Of a stretch of DNA of 64,000 bases, positions 17,563 through 26,473 are shown in pieces. Made by a program: the position numbers and the translations under genes. Below the pieces are notes generated by a model. That model made no database searches and was not told the origin of the DNA. It saw nothing but the letters and a program-made list of their open reading frames with translations. This stretch comes from Cohnella phaseoli (lineage in GTDB: Bacteria > Bacillota > Bacilli > Paenibacillales > Paenibacillaceae), in contig NZ_QRDZ01000003.1 in the NCBI RefSeq assembly GCF_003386235.1, forward strand, positions 248,001 through 312,000. The letters are read 5' to 3'. The stretch's first letter is position 1. The number at the start of each line of letters is the position of its first letter.

Positions 17563-19086
17563 ATGACGGAGTTAAAAGTGCTCATCGTGGATGATTCCCC
17601 TTTTATGCGCAAAGTGTTCAGCGACGTTGTCGACATGGATTCCGCTTTCCAAGTGCTGGCAACCGCATGCGACGGCGAGGAAGCCGTTAAGATGACGATC
17701 GAGCTAATGCCCGACATCATTACGATGGATTTGGAAATGCCGCGCATGAACGGGATCGAAGCGCTGCAGAAAATTATGGAGACGAGACCGACTCCCGTCA
17801 TTATGCTGTCCGCGGTGACGGACAATGGCACCAGAGATACGATCAGGGCGCTCCAATTCGGCGCGATCGATTTCATCCGCAAGCCGGATGGAGCCGTAAA
17901 GCTGGACATTCGGCAGGTTGGCGAGCAATTGCTGGAGAAGCTGCGCATCGTCGCGGAGACGATCGATAAAGGGCCGCTGCGACTGCTGCCCGCGGTCGTG
18001 GAGAAGGCTGCGGAGAAGGCTTCGCCATCGTTGGCTTCGTCTGCTCCGCTCGTTTCGCCGGTCAGACAATCGGTTGAGGAAGCGAAGGAGGCTGAGCGGA
18101 TGGCCGCTGCGACCGCTGAGCCTCCGCTAGACAAGCAATCGGCCGGCAAAGTGGGTTCCGCTGCCATGGAGCAACCTGTCAAAGAAAAGCCGGCCTCCGC
18201 GTTATCGGAAACCGATAAAGCCCCAAGACTGCCGCGACGGGAGACGGAGGTTCGCAGGAACGAGCCGCCAGCACGGCCGTCTGCGTCAGCCTCGCGCAAG
18301 CTTCCGCCAGCACTGGATCGTCCGGACAGCTTGCGGAAACCGGTCAAGCCGCCGGTCGCCGGTTCGCCGGCTGCATCGGCCAAGAAGGATGCGAAGCCGC
18401 CTGTTCGGCAGCCCGGCGTTGCGATTGCCGCTTCGCCGCCTGCCGCTTCTGCTGCTGTCGTGCCGCCGATTTCAGCCGAACCGAAGCCGACGACTTCGTT
18501 CACGCAGATCGTTGCGATCGGAACTTCTACGGGCGGACCGCGGGCGCTGCATGAAGTGCTGACCGGAATTCCGGCGGATTTCCCCGCGCCGATTCTCGTC
18601 GTTCAGCATATGCCGCCCAAGTTCACGCATTCCCTTGCGCAGCGTCTGGATTCGTTCTGCAGCATCCACGTCAGGGAAGCGACGGACGGGGAGCAGCTCG
18701 AAACCGCAACTGCGTATATCGCTCCGGGCGGCAAGCATATGTCGCTGACGAAAGACGCCTTCGGCAAATATCGGGTCAAGCTGACGAACGAGGGCCCCCG
18801 CAGCGGGCATATGCCTTCGGTCGACGTTCTGTTCGAATCCTTGATCGGTCATCGGCAGCTGAAACGCTATGCCGTGCTGATGACCGGAATGGGCAGCGAC
18901 GGAGCGAAAGGGATGAAGGCGCTGCTCGACGACGGAGCGCAGACGACGATCGCCGAGGCCGAGCAGACTTGCGTCGTGTACGGGATGCCCCGTTCGGCGG
19001 TCGAGCTCGGGGCTACGACGCATCAGGTGCCGCTACAGAGCATCGCTCCGCTGCTCGTGCAGGAATTGAAATCGCGCAAAACCTAG
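17563..19086 (+). CDS. cheB: Chemotaxis protein-glutamate methylesterase CheB
   Basis: Phosphorylation-activated methylesterase/deamidase that resets chemoreceptors. Receiver domain: acidic pair D10-D11, phosphoacceptor D56 (ITMDLEMPRMNG). Catalytic domain: IGTSTGGP with catalytic S322, QHMPPKFTHS carrying the His, and MTGMGSDGAKGM carrying the Asp. Between them lies an unusually long, low-complexity Ala/Pro/Glu/Lys/Ser linker of roughly 185 residues (about 125-312), which makes the protein 507 residues rather than the usual 340-380. Both domains look intact. GAGGAGGATGCC precedes the ATG. Confidence 0.95.
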   Translation: MTELKVLIVDDSPFMRKVFSDVVDMDSAFQVLATACDGEEAVKMTIELMPDIITMDLEMPRMNGIEALQKIMETRPTPVIMLSAVTDNGTRDTIRALQFGAIDFIRKPDGAVKLDIRQVGEQLLEKLRIVAETIDKGPLRLLPAVVEKAAEKASPSLASSAPLVSPVRQSVEEAKEAERMAAATAEPPLDKQSAGKVGSAAMEQPVKEKPASALSETDKAPRLPRRETEVRRNEPPARPSASASRKLPPALDRPDSLRKPVKPPVAGSPAASAKKDAKPPVRQPGVAIAASPPAASAAVVPPISAEPKPTTSFTQIVAIGTSTGGPRALHEVLTGIPADFPAPILVVQHMPPKFTHSLAQRLDSFCSIHVREATDGEQLETATAYIAPGGKHMSLTKDAFGKYRVKLTNEGPRSGHMPSVDVLFESLIGHRQLKRYAVLMTGMGSDGAKGMKALLDDGAQTTIAEAEQTCVVYGMPRSAVELGATTHQVPLQSIAPLLVQELKSRKT

Positions 19087-19123
19087 CGCGCTGAAAGCTC
19101 AGCCAACAAGGAGGTGTCCGGCC

Positions 19124-21211
19124 ATGGAAATGAATCAGTACATGTCCATGTTTATCGACGAGTCCAACGATCACTTGCAAGCGCTAAATGAAAATATGCT
19201 TCGGTTGGAGCAGCAGCCGGAGGATATCGGCATCGTGCAGGTCATTTTCCGTTCCGCGCACACGTTAAAAGGGATGTCCGCGACAATGGGGTTCGAGGAT
19301 CTGGCCTCGCTGACCCACGAGATGGAGAACGTGCTTGATCTTGTTCGCAACGAGAAGCTCAGCATGAACGGTCATATTTTCGATACGTTGTTCAAATGTC
19401 TGGATGCGCTCGAAGCGATGGTTCAGGACATTGTCGGCGGAGGAACGGGCAAAGGCGAAGTCGGCGAGCTGGTCGAACGTCTGAAAGGCATCGTCAAAGG
19501 CGATACCGGAGCCGCTGCGCCGGCATCCGGGACGTCCGCGTCGGCTCAAGCCGCTGCAGCGCTGCCCGCTTCGCTCGTGCTCGATCAATATCAGCTGTCC
19601 GTTCTCGCGCAATCGATCGAGGGCGGGCATAGCGCCTACTTCATCGAGGTGAAGGTGCGCGAGGATTGTTTGCTGAAAGCGGCCAGAGCTTATATGGTGT
19701 TCGACGTGCTCGAGAGAAACGGCGAGGTCGTCAAGTCCTACCCTTCCGTTCAAGAGATCGAGCAGGAGCAATTCGACCGCAGCTTCTCCGTCTACTACAT
19801 CACCCAGACGCAAGAACAGACGCTGCAAGAGCAGCTTTCCAAAGTATCGGAGATTGAAGCCGTCACGTTGAACCTGGTGGACAAAGCCTCCCTTCAGGAG
19901 ATGGAGAACAATTTGCGAGCTCCGGGGAAGAGCGACGCGGCGCAGGAAGCGGCCGCTGCTGCGGCTCCCGCTCAGACGGCGGCGCCGCAAGCCGCCCCCG
20001 CTCCCGACAAGAGCGCGGCTCGTCCGGCGGCTCCGGCGGCATCATCCGGCAGCGCAGCTCCCCGTACGATCCGGGTCGATATCGAGCGGCTTGACACGCT
20101 GATGAACCTGTTCAGCGAAATGCTTATCGACCGCGTACGCCTCGAGCAGCTTGCCTTCGAAATCCGCCGCAACGACTTGACGGAGACGGTGGAGCATATG
20201 GCTCGCGTTAGCGCCGACCTGCAGAACATCGTGCTTAAGCTGCGCATGGTGCCCGTGGAGAGCGTCTTTAACCGTTTTCCTCGCATGGTTAGAGATTTGG
20301 CGAAATCGTTGGACAAGAAAGTCGATCTGGTCGTCGTCGGCGCCGAAACGGAGCTCGATCGCACCGTCATTGATGAGATCGGCGATCCGCTCGTGCACTT
20401 GATTCGCAACTCGGTCGACCATGGCGTCGAATCGATCTCGGACCGTCTGGCGCAGGGCAAGCCGGAGACGGGAACTGTCGTGCTGAGGGCGTTCCACAGC
20501 GGCAATCATGTATTTATCGAGATTGAGGACGACGGCAAAGGCATCAATCGTCCTAAAGTGCTCGAGACGGCGATCAAGCGAGGCGTCGTTACGCCGGAAG
20601 AGGCGAAGGCGCTCAGCGACGATGAGACGAACATGCTGTTATTCGCTGCCGGCTTCAGTACGGCGGACAAAGTATCGGACATCTCCGGGCGCGGGGTCGG
20701 GCTCGACGTCGTCAAGTCGAAGATAACTTCCTTGGGCGGCAATGTCAGCGTGACGTCTTCGCTGGGCAAAGGGACGAAGTTCTCGATCCAACTGCCGCTA
20801 ACGCTCTCGATTATCGCGGCGATGCTGATCAAGCAAGGCTCGGAGAAATACGCGTTCCCGCTGTCTTCAATCGTCGAGACGGGCTCGATCAAGCGTTCGG
20901 ACATACGCAGCCTGCACGGCAGCAGCATGATCGATTATCGCCAATCGATCATCCCCGTCATTTCGTTGTCGCAGCTGATCGATTCGCCGGATTATCGCGA
21001 CGACGACGAGAGCGAAACCGAAATGCTCGTCGTCCGCAAAGGGGACAAGCTCGCGGCCATTCTCGTCGACGAGTTCATCGGCCAGAGCGAGATCGTGCTG
21101 AAGCCGCTAGGCAAATATTTGGCCGGCGTCAAAGGCGTCGTTTCGGGAGCGACGATACTCGGGGACGGGCAAGTCGCCTTGATCGTGGATCCTAACTCCA
21201 TTATTAAATAA
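19124..21211 (+). CDS. cheA: Chemotaxis histidine kinase CheA
   Basis: Central chemotaxis kinase that phosphorylates CheY and CheB under receptor control. The 695-residue protein has an HPt domain with H46 in FRSAHTLKGMSATMG, a P2-like region, an Ala/Pro-rich linker (about 275-305), a dimerisation domain beginning IRVDIERLDTLMNL, the HATPase domain (HLIRNSVDHGVE N box; DDGKGI and GRGVGLDVV G boxes) and a C-terminal CheW-like domain. Length is typical. AAGGAGGTG precedes the start. It forms a tight group with cheB, cheW, cheC and cheD. Confidence 0.97.
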   Translation: MEMNQYMSMFIDESNDHLQALNENMLRLEQQPEDIGIVQVIFRSAHTLKGMSATMGFEDLASLTHEMENVLDLVRNEKLSMNGHIFDTLFKCLDALEAMVQDIVGGGTGKGEVGELVERLKGIVKGDTGAAAPASGTSASAQAAAALPASLVLDQYQLSVLAQSIEGGHSAYFIEVKVREDCLLKAARAYMVFDVLERNGEVVKSYPSVQEIEQEQFDRSFSVYYITQTQEQTLQEQLSKVSEIEAVTLNLVDKASLQEMENNLRAPGKSDAAQEAAAAAAPAQTAAPQAAPAPDKSAARPAAPAASSGSAAPRTIRVDIERLDTLMNLFSEMLIDRVRLEQLAFEIRRNDLTETVEHMARVSADLQNIVLKLRMVPVESVFNRFPRMVRDLAKSLDKKVDLVVVGAETELDRTVIDEIGDPLVHLIRNSVDHGVESISDRLAQGKPETGTVVLRAFHSGNHVFIEIEDDGKGINRPKVLETAIKRGVVTPEEAKALSDDETNMLLFAAGFSTADKVSDISGRGVGLDVVKSKITSLGGNVSVTSSLGKGTKFSIQLPLTLSIIAAMLIKQGSEKYAFPLSSIVETGSIKRSDIRSLHGSSMIDYRQSIIPVISLSQLIDSPDYRDDDESETEMLVVRKGDKLAAILVDEFIGQSEIVLKPLGKYLAGVKGVVSGATILGDGQVALIVDPNSIIK

Positions 21212-21239
21212 CAGTCCGGACTCTAAGGAGGAATCATTC

Positions 21240-21701
21240 ATGGCAGAAGAATTGAAAGTGATCGTCTTCACGCTGGCGCAGGAGGAGTACGGAATCGAGG
21301 TCGACAAGGTGCGTACGATCGAGCGGATGATGCCGATCACTCGCGTCCCTAAAACGCCGGCGTTCGTGAAGGGCGTCGTCAATTTAAGAGGCGTCGTCAT
21401 TCCGGTCATCGATCTGCGCGGCCGTTTCGGCTTGAACGAGTCGGACTACACCGAGAATTCCCGCATTATTATCGTTGCGGCAAGCGAGCTTGAAGTCGGC
21501 TTTATCGTCGACTCGGCGAACGATGTGCTGGACGTGATGAGCGATGCGATCGAAAATCCTCCGGAAGTGGTCGGCGGAGTGAAGGCGAAATATTTGAGCG
21601 GAGTGGCCAAGATCGGGGAGAACCGCCTGCTCATCCTGCTGAACTTGCCGGAAGTGCTTAACCGCAACGAAATCATTCAATTGGAACAGTTCGAGGAATA
21701 A
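21240..21701 (+). CDS. cheW: Chemotaxis coupling protein CheW
   Basis: Adaptor linking receptors to CheA at the cell-pole arrays. The 153-residue single CheW domain has the family stretches VIVFTLAQEEYGIEVDKVR, ITRVPKTPAFVKGVVNLRG and VIPVIDLRGRFGL. CTAAGGAGGAATC provides a strong ribosome-binding site. The stop is three bases before the cheC start. No receiver domain is fused, so this is CheW and not CheV. Confidence 0.97.
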   Translation: MAEELKVIVFTLAQEEYGIEVDKVRTIERMMPITRVPKTPAFVKGVVNLRGVVIPVIDLRGRFGLNESDYTENSRIIIVAASELEVGFIVDSANDVLDVMSDAIENPPEVVGGVKAKYLSGVAKIGENRLLILLNLPEVLNRNEIIQLEQFEE

Positions 21702-21704
21702 GCC

Positions 21705-22322
21705 GTGAAGCTGTTTAGAAACGATGAGGCTTTTAAGCTGGACGTGCTCCGCGAGGTCGGCAACATTGGCGCAGGCAATGCGGCTACCGCGCTATCGACG
21801 CTGCTGAACAAACCGGTGGACATGGCGGTTCCTACCGTAAATCTGCTTCCGTTCGAAGCGATCGCCGAGCGGGTCGGCGGCTCGGAAGCGGTCGTAATTG
21901 CGATCTTCCTCCGCGTAGAGGGAGACGCGCCCGGCAATATGTTTTTCATTATCAGCCGAGAGCAGGCGCGACGGCTGTTGCGGGATTTGCTCGGCTTTAG
22001 CGCAGGCGAGAACGAAGAATACAGCGAGCTGGAGCTGTCGGCGCTGAACGAGATCGGCAACATTTTGGCCGGTTCGTATTTGTCCTCGCTGGCGGATTTC
22101 ACCGGCTTGCGGATGTCCCCGACGGTTCCGTCGCTCGCGGTGGACATGGCCGGGGCGATATTAAGCTACGGACTACTTCAATTCGGCACGATGGGCGACG
22201 ACGCTTTGCTCATCGAGACGACGTTTCTGGAAGGGCAGCAGGAGGCCGAAGGCCATTTCTTCCTTATACCGGACCCGGAGTCGTTCGAGAAGCTCTTTCG
22301 TGCGTTAGGAGTGCCGATCTAA
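21705..22322 (+). CDS. cheC: CheY-P phosphatase CheC
   Basis: Phosphatase acting on CheY-P and part of the Bacillus-type adaptation network with CheD. The 205-residue protein has two copies of the helix that carries the active site: LREVGNIGAGNAATALSTLL (residues 11-30) and LNEIGNILAGSYLSSLADFT (about 110-129), each with the E and N residues conserved. The start is GTG, three bases after cheW, with GAGGAA inside the cheW end as the ribosome-binding site. The stop overlaps the cheD start. Confidence 0.95.
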   Translation: MKLFRNDEAFKLDVLREVGNIGAGNAATALSTLLNKPVDMAVPTVNLLPFEAIAERVGGSEAVVIAIFLRVEGDAPGNMFFIISREQARRLLRDLLGFSAGENEEYSELELSALNEIGNILAGSYLSSLADFTGLRMSPTVPSLAVDMAGAILSYGLLQFGTMGDDALLIETTFLEGQQEAEGHFFLIPDPESFEKLFRALGVPI

Positions 22323-22816
22323 TGGCCGAAGGCATTTTAATTAAAGTCGGAATGGCTGATTTGAATATCGCGGACGGGGGAGCGGTGCTTAAGACGACAG
22401 GGTTGGGATCTTGCGTCGGCTTAACGCTATTCGACCCCGAGCTGCGTATCGGCGGAATGGCGCACATTATGCTGCCGTCCTCCGACATTGCTCGCGAAGG
22501 TCAACTCAATATCGCCAAATACGCGGATACGGCAGTCCCGGAGCTTGTGCGAAGGCTGCAGAGCAAGGGCGCTTCGCTTCATCGGATGGTCGCCAAAATG
22601 GCCGGAGGCGCGCAAATGTTCGCCTTCATGGGCGGAACGGATACGATGAGAATCGGGCCGCGCAACGTGGAAGCGACGAAGCATGAACTGGATCGATTCT
22701 CGATCCGCCTCTTGTCCGAAGACACCGGTGGCAACTATGGCCGAACGGTGGAATTGTACAGTCATAACGGGATTTTTCTTATTCGCAGCGTGCAGCATGG
22801 GGTAAAGGAGATTTAA
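22322..22816 (+). CDS. cheD: Chemoreceptor glutamine deamidase CheD
   Basis: Deamidates receptor glutamines and binds CheC, giving feedback to adaptation. The 164-residue protein has the catalytic Cys in LGSCVGLTLFD (C31) and the His in GGMAHIMLP (H48), plus KMAGGAQMF further on. Start and cheC stop overlap as TAATG, implying coupling of these two interacting proteins. Length and residues are normal. Confidence 0.96.
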   Translation: MAEGILIKVGMADLNIADGGAVLKTTGLGSCVGLTLFDPELRIGGMAHIMLPSSDIAREGQLNIAKYADTAVPELVRRLQSKGASLHRMVAKMAGGAQMFAFMGGTDTMRIGPRNVEATKHELDRFSIRLLSEDTGGNYGRTVELYSHNGIFLIRSVQHGVKEI

Positions 22817-22818
22817 CG

Positions 22819-23247
22819 ATGAAAGGTTCCTGGCGATTCACAATCGGATTCGGAGCGTTCGGAGCGCTGCTCATCTGCTTGCTCTCATTATCGAACAATC
22901 CGCTGGGAACGTCGCTGCTCAGAGGCCTATACGCTTTTCTGGCGTTTGCCGCATTGGCGCTTGTTGTCGGCTTCGTGCTTGGGCAGCTGCTTGCTACTGG
23001 CAAGCCGGCGCCAAGCGGAGCCGAGGTTCCGTCCGACCGCGGCAGCATGCTCGATCTGACGATTCCGGACGAAGGAGAAGCCTTGTCGGAGATGATGAAG
23101 GAGCAATGGGCGGACGGCAAGTCGGCAACGGCAACAGACGGGGAGGCCATGAGCTTTCAGCCTCTGCAGCCCAAGCGGGTGGTGTCGCTCGATAATCCGA
23201 ATCCGGAGGAAGTGGCTCAGGCGATACGGCGCCTGACGGACGAATAA
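22819..23247 (+). CDS. Two-helix membrane protein between cheD and sigD, unknown function
   Basis: A 142-residue protein I cannot assign. It begins just after cheD and ends 16 bases before sigD, so it belongs to the motility transcript. Two hydrophobic helices (about residues 6-25 and 33-55, ending VVGFVLGQLLATG) form a hairpin, followed by a cytoplasmic, acidic, probably flexible stretch and a short C-terminal block KRVVSLDNPNPEEVAQAIRR that looks structured. B. subtilis has no gene between cheD and sigD. Ribosome-binding site AAAGGAG precedes the ATG. Coding reality is supported by spacing, codon use and open frame; the function is open. Confidence 0.82.
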   Translation: MKGSWRFTIGFGAFGALLICLLSLSNNPLGTSLLRGLYAFLAFAALALVVGFVLGQLLATGKPAPSGAEVPSDRGSMLDLTIPDEGEALSEMMKEQWADGKSATATDGEAMSFQPLQPKRVVSLDNPNPEEVAQAIRRLTDE

Positions 23248-23263
23248 GGATGGTGAGGCTAAA

Positions 23264-24052
23264 ATGGTCGATCAAACACGTTCCCGGTTATCCCATCAAG
23301 ATTTGTGGCAGCAATGGAAAGACGACGCGGACCCGGATGCGAGAAAAAAGCTGATCGAACACTATTTGCCGCTCGTAGATTACGTCTCAAGCCGTATGGC
23401 GGTGGGTTTGCCTAAAAATGTGACGAAAGACGACCTGGCGAGCAATGGGGCCATGGGACTGATCGACGCGATCGAGAAGTTCGATTATCGGCGCGGTTTG
23501 CAATTCGAGACGTATGCTTCATGGAGAATCAGAGGGGCGATCATCGATGGGCTTCGGCAAGGAGATTGGGTGCCCCGCTCGGTTCGTGACAAAGCGAAAA
23601 AAATCGAGGACGCTTATGCGGTGCTGGAGCAGCAGCATTTGAGATCTGCTTCGGATGACGAAATATGCGACTTTTTGAATATTAGCAACAAAGAGTTTCA
23701 GCAAATGCTTCAAGAGGTTGCGGTCGCGGCCGTATTTTCTCTCGAAGATCCGATCCGGGAGGAAGAATCCGAGACCCGTCTGTCGCTGCTCGTCGACGAC
23801 AAAGCGGTCAGCCCGGAATCCAAAGTTCACGAGACGTATTTGAAAGACTCTCTGAAATACGGCATCGAGAAACTCACAGAGAAAGAACGGATCGTCATTT
23901 CTCTGTTCTATTACGAAGATTTGTCTTTAAGCGAGATCGCTGAAGTGATGTGCCTGTCGCCATCGAGAATATCCCAATTGCATTCCAAAGCGATTTTGAG
24001 GCTTCGCGGAGCGCTCGCGAAACATAAGGAACAGCTGCTTCAAAACGGATAA
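23264..24052 (+). CDS. sigD: RNA polymerase sigma factor for flagellar operons, SigD (FliA/WhiG type)
   Basis: Sigma-28 family factor for late motility genes such as flagellin, stator and autolysin genes. The 262-residue protein has region 2 (DLASNGAMGLIDAIEKFDYR, FETYASWRIRGAIIDGLR, GDWVPRSVR) and region 4 with its helix-turn-helix (LSEIAEVMCLSPSRISQLHS). Length is close to B. subtilis SigD. Its position near the operon end matches Bacillus, where distance from the promoter helps produce bimodal motility. I saw no obvious SigD-type promoter inside the window. Confidence 0.96.
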   Translation: MVDQTRSRLSHQDLWQQWKDDADPDARKKLIEHYLPLVDYVSSRMAVGLPKNVTKDDLASNGAMGLIDAIEKFDYRRGLQFETYASWRIRGAIIDGLRQGDWVPRSVRDKAKKIEDAYAVLEQQHLRSASDDEICDFLNISNKEFQQMLQEVAVAAVFSLEDPIREEESETRLSLLVDDKAVSPESKVHETYLKDSLKYGIEKLTEKERIVISLFYYEDLSLSEIAEVMCLSPSRISQLHSKAILRLRGALAKHKEQLLQNG

Positions 24053-24068
24053 TAGGGGGGCATTGACG

Positions 24069-25484
24069 ATGTCTGACACTGGAAGCTTCTCCATGGGGGA
24101 GGGGCTGCAAGTTACGATTTCCGATGACAAAATGAATGCATTTCTCGTTTTCAAGCGAGTGGAAAGCGACCCGAAGTTTACCGCCCGCGATCTGGAGCAA
24201 TACTTGGCGTCGCAGGGCGTTAAGTCGGGGCTGCAGTCGGACGCGATCTACTTGATCTCGCAACGGCCGCAGGACTTCTATTTTTCGCAAAACGTCGTGG
24301 CTGTCGGCAAGCCGCCGGCGCCGGGCAAAGACGGCTATATCAAGCAGATGTTCGGCGAAGAGGAAGAAGAGAGCCGAAGTCCCGTCGAGCGCGAGGACGG
24401 AAGCGTCGATTACAAGCAGGTCACCAAGCTTGCCAACGTGAAGGCGGGGCAGCTGATTGCCGAGAGAGTGCCAGCCGAACCGGGCGTTCCGGGCAAAACC
24501 GTCACCGGAGAGGAAATTCCTCCGAAGGACGGCAAGGAGGTTCACTTCAAAATCGGCAAAAACGTCGTCGTTAATCCCGAGAAAATCGCGATGTATGCGG
24601 CGATCGACGGCCTCGTGACGAAGACGGACAAGGACAAGCTGAACGTATTTCCCGTTTATGAAGTGAACGGCGACGTGGACTACAATATCGGCAATATCGA
24701 CTTTGTCGGCACAGTCGTCGTCCGCGGCAATATTTTGACCGGCTTTCGCGTCAAAGCTTCGGGGGACATTCGGGTAACGGGCGGCATCGAAGGCGCCGAG
24801 GTCGAGTCCGACGGTTCGATCGAAGTGACCGGCGGAATTATCGGATCGAACAAAGGATTTGTGAAGGCCGGTCGCAACGTTCGCTGTTCCTTTGTTCAGG
24901 AAGGGAACGTCATTGCCGGCGAGGACGTTCTGGTGACCCAGAGCATTATGCACTCGAACGTCCGCGCCGGCAAATCGGTCAAATGTCTGGGAGCCAAAGG
25001 GCTGATCGTAGGCGGCACGATTCAGGCGGGAGAACGGGTAACGGCGAGAATGATCGGCAATTCGATGTCGACGGCGACCGTCGTCGAGGTGGGCGTTAGG
25101 CCGGAACTTCGTCAGGAGCTCGGAGAATTGCGAGCGACGATGCGTCAGCAATCCGAGAACTTGGACAAGACTGCGAAAGCGCTGTCTATGCTGGATCAGA
25201 TGGCCGCGGCCGGTCAGCTTAGCGGAGACAAGCTGGCGCTGCGGGTTAAGCTGACGGCGACGAAGCGCCAGACGACCGAGGATCTGCAGCAGGCCAAGGA
25301 GCGCGTCCTGGAAATCGAGAAGACGCTGGAAGACGCGACGACGGCGCGCGTGGATGCAGTTCATACGTTATGGGGCGGTACGAAAATCGTGATCGGAAGA
25401 TATACGCGATTCGTAAAGGATGCTTCGCAAAGAGTCACTTTTCGGTTTTCGGACGGGGATATCGCCATGGTTCCTTTCTATTGA
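24069..25484 (+). CDS. FapA-type protein (DUF342)
   Basis: A 471-residue member of the FapA/DUF342 family. The N-terminal part contains LQVTISDDKMNAFLVF and a domain of about 100 residues; the centre is a run of right-handed beta-helix-like turns rich in G and V (IDFVGTVVVRGNILTGFRVK, SGDIRVTGGIEGAEVESDGS, VLVTQSIMHSNVRAGKSVKC); the C-terminal third is a coiled coil (about 335-425). Family proteins have been tied to polar flagella or to membrane-surface switching in other bacteria; the role here is unproven. I choose ATG 24069 after the TAGGGGGG site over TTG 24063. Confidence 0.85.
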   Translation: MSDTGSFSMGEGLQVTISDDKMNAFLVFKRVESDPKFTARDLEQYLASQGVKSGLQSDAIYLISQRPQDFYFSQNVVAVGKPPAPGKDGYIKQMFGEEEEESRSPVEREDGSVDYKQVTKLANVKAGQLIAERVPAEPGVPGKTVTGEEIPPKDGKEVHFKIGKNVVVNPEKIAMYAAIDGLVTKTDKDKLNVFPVYEVNGDVDYNIGNIDFVGTVVVRGNILTGFRVKASGDIRVTGGIEGAEVESDGSIEVTGGIIGSNKGFVKAGRNVRCSFVQEGNVIAGEDVLVTQSIMHSNVRAGKSVKCLGAKGLIVGGTIQAGERVTARMIGNSMSTATVVEVGVRPELRQELGELRATMRQQSENLDKTAKALSMLDQMAAAGQLSGDKLALRVKLTATKRQTTEDLQQAKERVLEIEKTLEDATTARVDAVHTLWGGTKIVIGRYTRFVKDASQRVTFRFSDGDIAMVPFY

Positions 25485-25506
25485 TCCCAAGATGAGGTGA
25501 TGCGGC

Positions 25507-25827
25507 GTGAGCTACAAACCGATCGATATGCAAGTGTCTATGCCTCGTTCCGTGGAGATGACGCCTCTGCAGCACCATCAGCAGCAGCGCTCGGCTACGG
25601 AGCAGAGCTTGCTGGGTCAGCAGGCGATGAAGACGGCGGAGCAGAACGCGGCGAGAAGCGCGAAGACGGAAGCGGCGGAGGGCGGAACCATCTCGGAGCG
25701 CGACCCTCGCGAAAGAAACAAACGCGACCGCGGAGCGAAGAAAAATTCGTCCCAGGATCAGGCCATAGAGGAAAGCAAAGTCCCGGAGCACCCGTACAAG
25801 GGAAAACATATTGATTTTATGGGCTGA
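25507..25827 (+). CDS. Small hydrophilic protein of motility locus, unknown function
   Basis: A 106-residue protein with GTG start, preceded by GATGAGGTGATG. No family recognised. The N-terminal 35 residues are rich in M, P, Q and H, the middle is a charged, Ala/Glu/Lys/Arg-rich, probably disordered or helical region, and the C-terminus ends in a compact-looking HPYKGKHIDFMG. No signal peptide, membrane helix or cysteine. It is sandwiched between the FapA-type gene and the SwrB-like gene with 22 and 37 bases on either side, so co-transcription with sigD is likely. The conserved-looking tail suggests a binding peptide, which is inference. Confidence 0.72.
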   Translation: MSYKPIDMQVSMPRSVEMTPLQHHQQQRSATEQSLLGQQAMKTAEQNAARSAKTEAAEGGTISERDPRERNKRDRGAKKNSSQDQAIEESKVPEHPYKGKHIDFMG

Positions 25828-25864
25828 CGGCAACAGGAACGGCAAGGCGAGAGGAGAATTCAGG

Positions 25865-26473
25865 GTGGAACCGTGGTTTTATATTGTTGCGTTCGGAACC
25901 GCGATTGCCGGGTTTGCGTGGATGACGCCCAAATCCGGCGACGCCGGTCCCAAGCAGGAGTTCGTCACCGAAGAATCGTACAACCGACTGCTCGAGGATC
26001 TGGAGGTGGAGAACGGCGAGCTGCTGGACGCGGTCGCCAAGTTCAAACGCGAGCATGACGGCACGGTCGAGAAGCTTGGACGCAGAATCGTCGAGCTGGA
26101 GCAGCAGATGAAGTCGTTGTCGGAACAGCCCCGATACTCCGAAGCGCCAGCGGATTTCACCCCCACGGCTTTGCCTCCTTCTGCGTTACCCGATCAGCAG
26201 ATCCATGCGTACAGTCTTGAGGAAGCTTCATTGAAATACGATTCGGCTCCTTCTTCAACCGCCGTCTCCGATGAGGAAGCGGCGCAGCCGGAACTAGCGA
26301 ACGATTCTGAGCCGGAATACGCGCCGACGACGATTCGCGGGCGGTATGCGGAACTGCTCGGCATGCACGAGACGGGCAAGTCCGTCGAGCAAATCGCCAA
26401 GGCGACCGGTATGAACAAGGGCGAAGTACAGCTCATTTTGCAATTGGTCAAACGGGAGGAGCAGCATGCGTAA
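25865..26473 (+). CDS. SwrB/YlxL-like anchored coiled-coil protein
   Basis: A 203-residue protein in the position of B. subtilis swrB (ylxL), which lies just after sigD and promotes assembly of the flagellar export apparatus. From GTG 25865 (GAGGAG at 25851-25856) it has an N-terminal membrane anchor (about residues 4-19), a coiled coil (about 32-85), an acidic flexible region, and a C-terminal helix-turn-helix-like block YAELLGMHETGKSVEQIAKA followed by GMNKGEVQLILQL. This architecture fits SwrB-like proteins, but sequence identity to SwrB is uncertain from inspection. The in-frame ATT at 25811 is not a convincing start. Confidence 0.7.
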   Translation: MEPWFYIVAFGTAIAGFAWMTPKSGDAGPKQEFVTEESYNRLLEDLEVENGELLDAVAKFKREHDGTVEKLGRRIVELEQQMKSLSEQPRYSEAPADFTPTALPPSALPDQQIHAYSLEEASLKYDSAPSSTAVSDEEAAQPELANDSEPEYAPTTIRGRYAELLGMHETGKSVEQIAKATGMNKGEVQLILQLVKREEQHA

